DNA from: Cokeromyces recurvatus
Taxonomy: Eukaryota; Mucoromycota; Mucoromycetes; Mucorales; Mucoraceae
NCBI RefSeq assembly: GCF_025118155.1
Contig: NW_026251397.1
Location: forward strand, 750,278-814,277
Reading direction: 5' to 3'
Length of the DNA: 64,000 nt
Shown here piece by piece: positions 1 to 10,500 of the stretch. Below the pieces are notes generated by a model that saw only the letters and a program-made list of their open reading frames with translations, ran no database searches and was not told the DNA's origin. Within the stretch, counting starts at the first letter, position 1, and every line of letters begins with the position of its first letter. Position numbers and translations under genes: made by a program.

Positions 1-2192
1 ATATTATATAACAGTTTTTATTATTATTATTATTATTACGTAGTCGTTATAAAAGCTGGTTTGACTTAGTTAGCTTAAAGAAGTTAACAGAGATTAAATT
101 CCTTTTATAATAAAATTAAAAAAGAAAAAAAAATAAAGGATAGAATTAAAGAGAATAAAAATATAGACACATATATTCATATATTTAGTTACACATTCTA
201 AAACATTTCAGAGGTAGGCTTATGTAACCATTTAATTAAAAGAGGAAGAATAGATAGACAATTAGAGGAATTTTTATAAGATTTGCTCTATTTTTTCTGT
301 AAACTAATAGAAAAAAAGCCTTTTTTTTTCTTTGTTTTTAGCCTTTTAAGGCGATATAGGAATACATTATCTTGTGCCAGTTTATTTTTTGTAATCATTT
401 ATTCCGGTAAGAAATGGTATTCTGAACTAATCCTAAACAATCTTTAGAAGTAGAAGTCATATATGCATGCTTCTAGCTGATTTTGTATTTGTACATATTA
501 TAATAAAAAATAAACATAATAAGTTAAACTAGATATTCAAACACTATGCTGGTATTAAATACAAATACAGTCATAAACAATTTCAAGACACCATTCATCA
601 TAACTATAATTCACGTAAATTAAACTTGTTATTATCGTATATAATGAATCAAGATGAATTGTAATAAGCATTTATCCATTATTATAACTATTGGATATAT
701 TGCATGCATTGGATTGATTACCTAATAATAGATAGTCCCACTATACGAACTAATATAGTATAGAGAGGGGGGGTACCAAACATACAATTTGGATATATTA
801 TAAATATGTGAAGTAATCAAAGAGCCTATTCGAGACACTATATATGTTCTTTCATAATAATTATTAGCTGCTATGAATGCAACTTGTAACAAATAGACTT
901 TTCATTCATATTTAAAAGGAAAAATTTATATTTGAGATAATAGACTATTATAATATCTTTTGTTTGCAAAAGTTGTGGGGGGGGTACTACGGCAGCGTGT
1001 TTGTAATACTGCTAAGAATATTTATTAAATCTTTTGCAAGATAAAAACTGGTGGAAATTATCCTTCTAGATTCTCTTGTTAATAAGATCAATAATCTTGC
1101 TCATCTCGAATATGGTATTTCTTTTCTAACAAAAGATTTAGGTTTGCATAGATAAACATGTCTTGAAAAATAGTTCTAAATTATCCAGCTTTTATATAAT
1201 TAATTAGTCTTAATTTCACCCGAAAATACTACAGTTAAGCCCTCGACAAATCCATAACTATGCTTGTCAATAGTAGTTATACATATGTATATAGTAATGT
1301 GTATTTTTATATACATACATACATATATATTATGGACTATAATTAGTCTATGATAACTCGATATTATGTTATAATGATATAGTTTCACACATTTGTGTAT
1401 GTATTGTAGAATAAACCACTGAGAACGACTGATAAGGTTTTAAAGAAGATTAACAATAATATGTTAGGTAAGTTGATCTGATTTAAACTGAAAATAGAAC
1501 AAAATTAGTATATAATATGTGTCGAATCAGTGACAGACGTTGTTGATATCTCTTCTTCTTAAATGAGGGACTACGTTTTATTATCAATATTCTACCAATT
1601 AAAAGGAATTTTATATTCTTGATTCAGGTATTATAGCTCTTTTTTATCATTCGTCAAGACTCAATTTATTATAAATTATTAAGGAATTTTTTTTTTTATT
1701 TTTATAAATAATGAAGCCCCATAAAGAAAAAAGAAATTTGTTTGGTTCATATTTTTTATCCAAACAAAAGAAGAAGAAAGATTGCCTTTTATTTCTTCTT
1801 CTTCTTCCGAGATTTTGTTACTAGTGCAGATCGAATGTAGATTTATTATTTAAATTAGATAATTTTTTCTCAATAATGAATTAAGGGTGAACAGGAAATA
1901 AATAAAGTTAAATAATAATAAAAAAAAGCTTATTTTGGTGGTTGCAAACAGTAAAATATCTCCTCATTTGCCCTTACATTGACATAAAATTGATATTTGA
2001 AAATGACTCAGATATTTCAAAATGTTTCACACAATCACGTGAACTTTAGCCAATAGCCTATTCAAGTTATTCAACTCTGTCAATTCTTTCCGATTTTGTA
2101 TTATCTTCATCTATTTTTTTTTTTTTATAAGACTTGCCTCTATTTTTTTTTTTATTTTTTTTTTTCCTCTTTTATTATAATTATATATTCAA
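1..2192. other. Intergenic, no gene recognised
   Basis: AT-rich sequence with homopolymer runs. Both strands were scanned and no convincing exon or tRNA was seen. The only ORF of any length (1200-1388, minus) is low-complexity I/Y/K-rich sequence in an AT-rich stretch. Two runs of seven and eight G, each followed by TAC (near 768 and 977), are the only GC-rich spots. The last 100 bases before 2193 are T-rich and probably hold the promoter and leader of the SNZ gene. Confidence 0.6.
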
Positions 2193-3466
2193 ATGTCTGC
2201 CTCTTTTACTGTTCCTGCTAACCTTCACTCTAATAACAAGGTTGAAGAATCTAACACTGAAGCACAAAACTTCAGCATCAAGGCTGGTTTGGCCCAAATG
2301 TTAAAGGTTTGCTGAATAAAAAAAAATAAAATAAATAAATAAACACAGTTTCCTAAACAGATGATATCATATGTAGGGTGGTGTTATCATGGATGTCATT
2401 AATGCTGAACAAGCTAGAATCGCTGAAGAAGCTGGTGCTTGTGCTGTTATGGCTTTGGAACGTGTTCCTGCTGATATTCGTAAAAATGGTAAAATAACAA
2501 GAGATTAGAACCTTTTGAGAAATATAACTAACAAAAAAAAATTTTTTTTTATTTACTGAAAAAAAAAAAAAAGGTGGTGTTGCTCGTATGTCTGACCCTA
2601 AAATGATTAAAGAGATTATTGAAGCAGTTACCATCCCTGTCATGGCTAAGGTCCGTATTGGTCACTTTGTTGAAGCCCAAATTATCGAGTCCATTGGTGT
2701 TGATTATATTGATGAATCTGAAGTATTAACCCCTGCTGATGATGCTAATCACATTACTAAGCACAACTTCAAGGTTCCTTTCGTTTGTGGTGCCAAGAAT
2801 CTTGGTGAAGCTCTTCGTCGTATTAACGAAGGTGCTGCCATGATCCGTACCAAGGGTGAAGCTGGTACTGGTAATGTAGTTGAAGCTGTTCGTCATATGC
2901 GTACTGTCAATGCTGAAATTCGTCGTGCTGCTGCTATGTCTGATGAAGAGCTCTATGCTTATGCTAAAGATATTCAAGCTCCTTATCATTTGCTTAAGGA
3001 AACTGCCAAGCTCGGTCGTCTCCCCGTTGTTAATTTTGCTGCTGGTGGTGTCGCTACCCCTGCTGATGCTGCTCTTATGATGGTAAGTGTCTATCTATAT
3101 GAGTGAGTGAGTGAGTCAGTGTGAGTGTGTGTGTGTGTGTGTATTCCTTTTTCTTTTAAAAAAAAACAATAACCTATTACGTGTTAACTTGATAATATGA
3201 CTATTTATATATCTATTTCTGGTTTTACTAATTTCTTATCTTGTACGTTTATTTAGCAATTGGGTTGTGATGGTGTCTTTGTAGGTTCCGGTATTTTCAA
3301 GTCTGGTGATCCTGCTAAGCGTGCTAAGGCTATCGTTCAAGCTGTTACTCATTATAATGATCCTAAGGTTTTGGCCGAGGTTTCAGAGGATCTTGGTGAA
3401 GCCATGGTTGGTATTAATTTGGATGAATTATCTGAAAATGAAAAATACGCTAAGCGTGGATGGTAA
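2193..3466 (+). CDS. SNZ1: Pyridoxal 5'-phosphate synthase lyase subunit (SNZ/PDX1 family)
   Basis: This is the PdxS/SNZ subunit of the DXP-independent vitamin B6 pathway. It condenses ribose 5-phosphate, glyceraldehyde 3-phosphate and ammonia, the ammonia coming from a PdxT/SNO glutaminase. Four exons: 2193-2306, 2377-2488, 2574-3082, 3257-3466. All joins are GT-AG and keep frame, giving about 314 residues, close to the family length. Family signatures include [59 protein letters not shown] and [13 protein letters not shown]. The lysines in VMAKVR and [12 protein letters not shown] correspond to the catalytic lysine region. It lies tail to tail with the NmrA-like gene. A SNO partner, often divergently paired with SNZ in ascomycete yeasts, is not present in the 2.2 kb upstream. 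Confidence 0.95.
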
Positions 3467-3824
3467 AAGCAACCAAAAAAAAAAAGAAAAGAAATTTTGT
3501 CATTTCACATTATTAGAGATCCCAATAACCACCAATTATCAACACCAATTTTATATTATTAACCATGTGGAGGCAGTAAAAAAAAAAAAGGCTGGACTTT
3601 GTATAGAAAATAATCTAAGTTTATATATTTTACATATAATAAAGCATATTACCAAATGGATAATAGTGTTTGTATAAATTTTAAACAATTGTATTGAATA
3701 AGCATAAAAAAAAGTCTCATTTCATATACATGTAAAAGTCAAGAGCAAAATTACAAACATAAAAAAAATATGCTTTATTTATTAATCACAAAAAAAAAAA
3801 AAAAAATCAAGACATGATAAACGT
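3467..3824. terminator. Shared 3' region of two convergent genes
   Basis: 358 bp between the stop codons of the SNZ gene (+) and the NmrA-like gene (-). It contains AATAAA-like motifs on both strands and several A runs, as expected for two facing polyadenylation regions. No gene is seen here. Confidence 0.4.
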
Positions 3825-4982
3825 TTACTTGAAGCGCTTGAAGTGATCACGATTAATTTCAAAGTATTCCTTCAACTTACGAGGTTGACGGTTCAAGATA
3901 TTTTGAAGGTCATTGCTATGATAATCTTGTTGATTTTCATTAGCCAAGCACCAATATTCCAACATGGTTTCAATGTTATGATTGTTCAAGAACTTGCCAA
4001 GGGGCATCGACCAGAAACCATCCTTACCTTTCTTGAAGTCACCGTGTTCCTTGGGACGTTCCTTGAAACGATGATCATCTCTCATACTAAGAAGCATCTG
4101 CTTCATTTCATCGCTAGAAATACGACGATATTTCATGTCTCTGTTACCTAAACCTTCACCGATTTCTTTGCACATCTCCTTAGAGGCCATGTTATGCTGT
4201 CCCGTAAATTCATATAATTGTTTGTGAGTATTATTATTTTGTTGACGCTTGCGGGCCTGTTTGGCTAAACAATAGACGGCTTCAACAACATCAATCATGT
4301 CGACAGTGTTCCACTTGGCATCTTCCTTAACAGGAAGCTCCATCATGTTCTTACCCTCCATTACAGGGGCCAAGAAGTAGTACAATTGATTAAAGATAGA
4401 ATGGCGACAGATACAGTGCTTGTTTCCACTGAAGGCCTTTTTAACACATTCTTCAATTTCTCTGTACTCCTTAAAGTTACGATAATGAGATTGATTTTGT
4501 GGGTCATCACTCTTGGCCTTATCAATACGGTCAACACCAACACTATATGCAATTCACTTATTAGAATAACATACACATATATCAATTAAATTTTTATCTA
4601 ATTCAACTTACAAGGACATCAAACCAAAGTGTTCAACGTCTTCATTCTTAGCCATCTTAATTAAGCAATGAGCCTCCTTAAGACGGTTTTCAGAGTTCTC
4701 AGGGATAAGAAGGACACTGAATACATTCTTCATAGCATGACGCATCTTGTCTTCATCCTTATAGTCTACCTCAACGACTTCAGCACCCATTTGCTCGAGA
4801 CGACTTAACTCATAACCTGACTTGTTACGACAAAGGATACGAAGCTTATGATCTGCAATTTCGGGGTCTTCACGACTACGCATACCTTCCAAGAAACGAT
4901 AAGCTAAAGCATAACCAAGAAGAGAGTCACAATTGGTGATAACACAAATGTTCTTATGAGAGCTAGATTGTTGTTGAGACAT
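3825..4982 (-). CDS. NmrA-like NAD(P)-binding Rossmann protein
   Basis: Two exons on the minus strand, 4612-4982 and 3825-4542, joined by a 69-nt GT-AG intron that keeps frame, give 362 residues. The N-terminus (KNICVITNCDSLLGYALAYR) has the beta-alpha-beta arrangement of the atypical short-chain dehydrogenase/NmrA group, with a degenerate glycine motif. VEVDYKDEDKMRHAMKNV then matches the second half of the Rossmann fold, where NmrA proteins place a loosely conserved acidic stretch. The C-terminal half (EYWCLAN, NRQPRKLKEYF) resembles the substrate lobe of NmrA-type proteins, which often sense NAD(P) redox state rather than catalyse. No Tyr-x-x-x-Lys catalytic pair is obvious. The family is likely; the precise function is not recognisable. 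Confidence 0.75.
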
Positions 4983-5416
4983 ATTTTGTTTTGTATAGAA
5001 GATTTACTAATAGTTTTTTTTTTCTTTTTGCCTCCATAATGGAGCTTCTTTTATATCTTTTCTAAACATATTTTAACTTCTTGAATTGATCTTGATTTAT
5101 ATGTACCATATTCACACACTAACAAAAAAATAAATAAGATACTTCAAGTATTTTATCTGAGATTTTTCTTTTTTTACCAACCATAAATAGTATATCAAAT
5201 CAGTAGTGAATTACAGCCATTTCAGTTTTAAATAGCATAAGAAAACCAATCTTTAAGCAAGTATCATTAATCTATAAATACATATAACATGATAAAATTT
5301 GCTGACAAAAAAAAACAAAAAAAAATACCTGTTTTTTATTTATTTATTTATATATACATAATAATAAAAAAAAAAGCCCTTTCTATATACTCCTAAATTC
5401 CTTGTTTCTAACTACT
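4983..5416. other. Intergenic, promoter of the NmrA-like gene
   Basis: 434 bp between the NmrA-like start and the uS8m stop, both on the minus strand. AT-rich with A runs. It must carry the promoter of the NmrA-like gene and the 3' end of uS8m. No other structure seen. Confidence 0.4.
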
Positions 5417-5878
5417 TTATAAGGCACGACACATAACTTCTCCACCAACGTTCTTTTCAATAGCTTCTTGAATTTCTAAAACACCACGATTTGTATTGAC
5501 AATCACAACTTCTCCAGGCTGAAGGGGTTTAATGAACTGAGCTCTTCTACCATTAGCAATATTCTTCAACTCATTTACTGTAAAGTGAACTTTTTTAGAA
5601 GGTTTACTAACTAAAGATAATTTGCTTAAAGCAGGATTATTTGCTTTGTATTTAAGGTTAAGCCAAAGTCGTCTTGTTGCAACATTTTCGTTTGTAGTTG
5701 GGGTATAAGTCAGGTCAGGTCCAATATGATTACCTCTAGTAACAGAAGATAAAAATCCTTCCTTATAAAGAATATTAACAACTGCTAAATTCATTTTTGT
5801 TTCTGGTATCGCAATTGTTTGAAGTCGAGCACGGAAACCATTTTGAATTCTGGAACAAAGATCATGTAATCGAGGCAT
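5417..5878 (-). CDS. MRPS8: Mitochondrial small-subunit ribosomal protein uS8m
   Basis: Single exon of 153 residues. It starts MPRLHDLCSRIQNG, the usual opening of bacterial-type S8 proteins (short helix, then a basic N-terminal domain). The middle has ILYKEGFLSSVTRG and RRLWLNLKYK. The C-terminal half (LSLVSKPSKKVHFTVNELK, then EVVIVNTNRGVLEIQEAIEKNVGGEVMC) matches the S8 C-terminal domain, which binds 16S-like rRNA and ends with the conserved G-G-E-x-x-C/A-x-x segment. The length suits a mitochondrial S8 rather than cytosolic uS8 (130 residues). It shares a 441-bp divergent promoter region with SmB. Confidence 0.9.
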   Translation of the reverse strand: MPRLHDLCSRIQNGFRARLQTIAIPETKMNLAVVNILYKEGFLSSVTRGNHIGPDLTYTPTTNENVATRRLWLNLKYKANNPALSKLSLVSKPSKKVHFTVNELKNIANGRRAQFIKPLQPGEVVIVNTNRGVLEIQEAIEKNVGGEVMCRAL

Positions 5879-6319
5879 TGTTAACGAAATTAAAACTAAT
5901 GTTTAGCAAGTGTGTATATATTATATATGCACGTCTATGTGTTGTTGTTTTTTTAGAACTGGGGTTGATTTGAATTTAAAAATTGAAGGGTTCAAGCTTG
6001 ACATTCAAATTATCCAATTATGTTTAAGAATTATAAACTCATAAGCCACCAAATTTTCAAGTCAGAAGGAAAAAAAAAAAAAAAAAATAAAGGCAGAGAT
6101 AGAGTACGCATACATTCGTAAATGGAAAAATACGAATCCGCAAATTTTAACGTTTTACGTGAATTTCTTTTTTTTTTTTTTTTTTTTATTAAAAGCTTAC
6201 TTTATTATTATTGTTTATATTTATATTTTTTTATAATTAAGTAAACATAGTTTTAACTTAATAGAAATACTTCTTTTTCCCCTCCGATTTTGAAGAAGAA
6301 AAATAAAATATAAACAAAA
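5879..6319. promoter_or_regulatory. Divergent promoter region, uS8m / SmB
   Basis: 441 bp between two divergent start codons. It contains long A and T runs (near 6070 and 6171-6187) and little else. No named transcription-factor site can be supported by eye. The arrangement implies shared or back-to-back promoters. Confidence 0.4.
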
Positions 6320-7267
6320 ATGGTAAAAAAAATATACATACACAAATTAGAAAAAAACAAAAACAAAACAAAACATCATTAACATGGATTATTTTTATTA
6401 GTCGTCCAAAGGGTCAAAAATGGCAAATATAGTCAACTATAGACTACGAATTACTTTATCTGATTCGCGTGTCTTAACTGGTCAAATGTTGGCTTTTGAT
6501 AAACATATGAATCTCGTCTTAGCTGATTGTGAAGAATTTCGTAGAATCAACAAAAACGCAAAAGACAAGTCAGCAGCTAATCTCGAACAAAAAAGAACTT
6601 TAGGTCTTGTTATTTTAAGAGGTGAAACTATTGTCAGCATGAGCATCGATGGTCCTCCACCACCATCTACTGATGACATTAGATCGAGAGCTCCTGGATT
6701 AGCTGGTGGTGTTGGTATAGGAAGAGTAATGTTCTTAAGAAAAAAAAAAGCAATAGCCTATGTTAATTTTTCTTCTTTTTATTTTATAGCCTATGGGACG
6801 TGGTTTACCTGCTGTTCCTCCACCAATGGGTGCCCCTATGGCTGGTCTTTCTGGTCCTGTACGTGGTGTTGGTGGTCCTGCACCTGGCGTAAGTAATAAT
6901 TGAGGAAAATAATAAGATAAAAATAAAAACTTAATCATATATTATCATTAGGCAATGCAACCTAGACCTGGATATCAAGGTGCTCCAGTCACATATGGTC
7001 GTCCTCCTATGCCTCCACAAGGTTTCCGTCCCCCACCAGGTATGCCACCTATGGGCTTTAGACCTCCTCATGGTATGCCTCCTCCAGGCTTCCGTCCTGG
7101 CATGGTAAGTCATTATAAAATAATATAGAGTGCAAAAAAGAAAATGTATAAAATTAACTTTATCTTACCTTTATTAGCCTCCTCAAGGCTTCCCTCCAGC
7201 TGGTCGAGGTGCACCACCACCAGGAATGTATCAACGCCCTCCTCCTCCTCCTCCTCCTCAACAATAA
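6320..7267 (+). CDS. SMB1: Small nuclear ribonucleoprotein SmB
   Basis: Core Sm-ring protein of spliceosomal snRNPs. Five exons: 6320-6322, 6402-6725, 6790-6888, 6952-7104, 7178-7267, giving 222 residues. The first exon is the ATG alone, and the next adds SSKGSKMANIVNYRLRI, matching the basic lead-in of other SmB proteins. A second in-frame ATG at 6420 could serve only if the first exon were wrong. Sm1 motif around LTGQMLAFDKHMNLVLADCEEFR, Sm2 around LGLVILRGETIVSMSIDGPP. The tail is rich in proline, glycine and methionine (PPGM, RPP repeats) and ends with a run of seven prolines before QQ, typical of SmB/SmN and a binding site for WW/GYF-domain splicing factors. Tail to tail with FKS. Confidence 0.92.
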
Positions 7268-7577
7268 TTTGATTATTTTAAATAAAATGGTTCGACTGAT
7301 GATTTTTAAACTGGAAAAAAGAAAAAGGCTTCTTTTGCACACTAATAAAATCAATCACACCTTCTCTCTTTCTTTCTTTTTTTTTTCCCCTTTCCCCCTC
7401 CCCTAATAACTCATAAATCCTAAAAGACGACAGTAAAATACTTATATAAAAACAATCTGTAAATTGATGCATCCATATACGAATGATTTGATAAATAAAA
7501 TTATGCCGATCTTACGGAAAAAAGACATGATTTATTATGCATATATAAAAATTACATTGATAAATAATTTTTTTTTT
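7268..7577. terminator. Shared 3' region, SmB / FKS
   Basis: 310 bp between convergent stop codons. It holds AATAAA motifs in both orientations (for example near 7279 on plus) and a CT-rich stretch at 7363-7403. No gene seen. Confidence 0.4.
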
Positions 7578-10500
7578 TCAAATAGTTAAAGAAGTGAACT
7601 TAAAATTGGACCGACGACCAAAAATAGTAGGAGCAACTAGTAAGGCAGCAAAAGTAAAGAATAAAATAACTAACAGAATACCGTAAGATATGGCGATCCT
7701 TCTTCTTTTCCTCCTTTGATTTACAGAATAAATAGGCTTTTGAATTTGTTCACTTGGCTTTAACCAGAATAGCATGAGTGAGTGCCATTTATCAATACCA
7801 GGAAGGAGGCAAATGATAAATAAAACAAACAAAATAAAATGGCCCATAATAAAATCCATAGCAAATAGACTCATTTCTATCGTTTTGCAAATGAATTCAC
7901 GTAATGGTTGAGTCAATACATACCAACCAAACTATATCCCCGCAAAAAAAAAAAAAAGAAAAGAAAAAAGTGGGAAACGTGAGTAAATCAATATTTAATC
8001 ACACAGTGAAAAAAAAAAAAAAAAAAAAAAATACACATATTTATATAGTTTAATAAACTTACCCCTCTACCGTACCATCGGCCTGTCCACCATCCTTGAT
8101 TACTTTGATCTTCAGAAAATTCACGTGTCAATAAAGAAACAGTTATCAACTTGAATATAAATCGTTGTATAGAGACAATTGCAGTCATACCCAACACAAC
8201 ATGAACAAACTTCCAGTCCTCTAAGAAATATAAAATTTCGAAAAAGAGAATCAAATTGATGACAGCCCATCCATGTGCAATAGCAGCAATTGTAGCACCA
8301 AACTTAATACCGCAGCAAAGGTTAGCAGCACATCCGGCTACTAGAGAAAAGACAAACAAGACAAGCAATGCACCCGCATTAAATAAGATAGGTCCAAATG
8401 CAATTACAGCTACTGTAAGGGGAGTACTGTACCTCCTGTAAAAATTTTCACTCTCTTGTTGATCAAAACTCTTAATAAATGAATAAGCTATCATACTCAG
8501 GACGGCCAATACGAAAGGAAGCAAAATTTCTGAAAAAAGTAATGTTCCAATAGAAGCACGCCTTTGTTGGGCTTCAACCATCTTTGTTGTTGTTGTTGTT
8601 GTTGTTATTCCATTAGCTAATCGCTTCTTCTTGACACCTGTTGTTCGCATACGTATGAAACGACAAAAGGTAATCCATGAGTTAGAGTGGCTAGAGCCGT
8701 TACCACGAGAAAGCCAACGAAGATATTCACGATAATCAATTAAAAAGTCCGTTAAACAGAATTGATGAGGATTAAATAAGAAAGGTGAAAAGATAAGGGC
8801 TAGAATGGTGAACCAAAAATAGGCCAAATGAGGTATCCATAATACAAACGAGCCAAAACATAACATGAGAGCTAAGCGAGCACCCGCATACATACTTGTA
8901 TCAGCAAATCGTGAATAGAGTAATGAAAAGGGTAAACGTGCTGTAGCAAATCCACGGCCTGTACCAATATAACGTGCACCTCCAAACGTCATATTGCTCA
9001 AGATAGAGTTAGTATACGTTTGAGTAATAAAGATTTCAAATAAGGGCGCGAATGATAGCATATGTTTACAGAGTCGATTGCATGCTCGAAAGAATCCTCG
9101 TTCTGTTAATTCTTGTAAAAAGAGAGGGAAAAAGGCAATGAAAACGATGGCAAATATAGAGGTAACAACACGCCGGAGCCATTGAAATATGGGTTCAAGA
9201 TCGTAACATCCCTCTGGAGTGAGTGGAAGATCTGAAGTTGGATTAGTACATATTGTTAATGGTACACGAATGGCAGCCACAAAAAGAAGGACAAACATAA
9301 ACATATGTACTGAAAGTATAATAAAGATGTTATTGATATGAAAACCAGGATGTGCGTAGAAGAAGGTCAAGAATCTGTCTAAAGGAAGTTGTGTGCCCAA
9401 GTAATAATATTCTCTAGATAACATCTGCTCTCCCATACCAGACCCAATTTTGGTAACAAAGTTAAGAACAGATCCAAATCCAAGATCACGACCTTTCCCA
9501 CATTGATAGTATTCAACATGTTTAATACGGCCTCCTCTTGTAAAGGCGTTCATACCTGCATAGATGTCTTCATTCAAATGAAGCCCCTTTTGTGCCTTGC
9601 TCACACCGCCTCGTGTAGTCATAAAAATAGCATTAAGAAAATCAGGATGGCCATAATGAAGCTATAATAAAAGAATAAGAGGAGGGGAAGGTTAAAAAGT
9701 TACTTATTTACATCCTTTTTTTTTTTTTTTAAAAAAAAAATAACATTAATAATATTACCCTTCCTCCAATGATAGCCATAATTCGCTGAGTAAGTGTACC
9801 AAACGTTTGCTCTTTACCTGCAGCAACATCACCGAGGACACCTACATTTTCAGAAAAAACATATTCACGAGCACCTACAATGGCCACCGGGCTTTTATTA
9901 TGATCATTAATAGAATAAGGTGATTCGTTACTTGTTTGCATCTCTTCAAATTCACCTAAAACATTGCGAATTTTTATACATTCCTCCAAATAATTGTCTT
10001 GATTAGCATCAATCAGTTGTAAATATTCACCACGATAATAGATAAGTGCAGTATTTTGGTTATCTGATTTACCATCACCTAAAATAGGGTTACCTGGAAG
10101 TCGGATTCTATATTTTGGAGACCTACTACCATCCAACCTATAAGGACACTGGCCGTCAATCAATACAGAATGGAAAACAGTTTCTTCTCCAACTATTTCC
10201 TGCTCCAAGTAAGCAATTTGAACATTTGGATAAGACTTCAGTATATATTCAACACTTTCTTTTTCTTCAAAGCTGAGATGAGCATACCGTTGCATGGCAA
10301 TTACAAAACGAAATTTCCGATTTGCCATTTCCTCAAGTTCAGCTTCAGTTATGTGGTTTGGAAGAGAAGAGATATTTGTTTGCTGACTGGAATTTAATTC
10401 TGGAGTTTCAACACGGTAGAGTAACTTGATCGCCTTTTGGTAATTCATAAAACCTGTAATTGTACGAAATAAGGTTTGAGTACGAAGAGAGGCCCATATA

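Noticed and set aside
6420..6896. SmB as one long ORF from 6420
   Set aside because: It reads into introns after 6725; the spliced model recovers the proline/glycine-rich tail typical of SmB.
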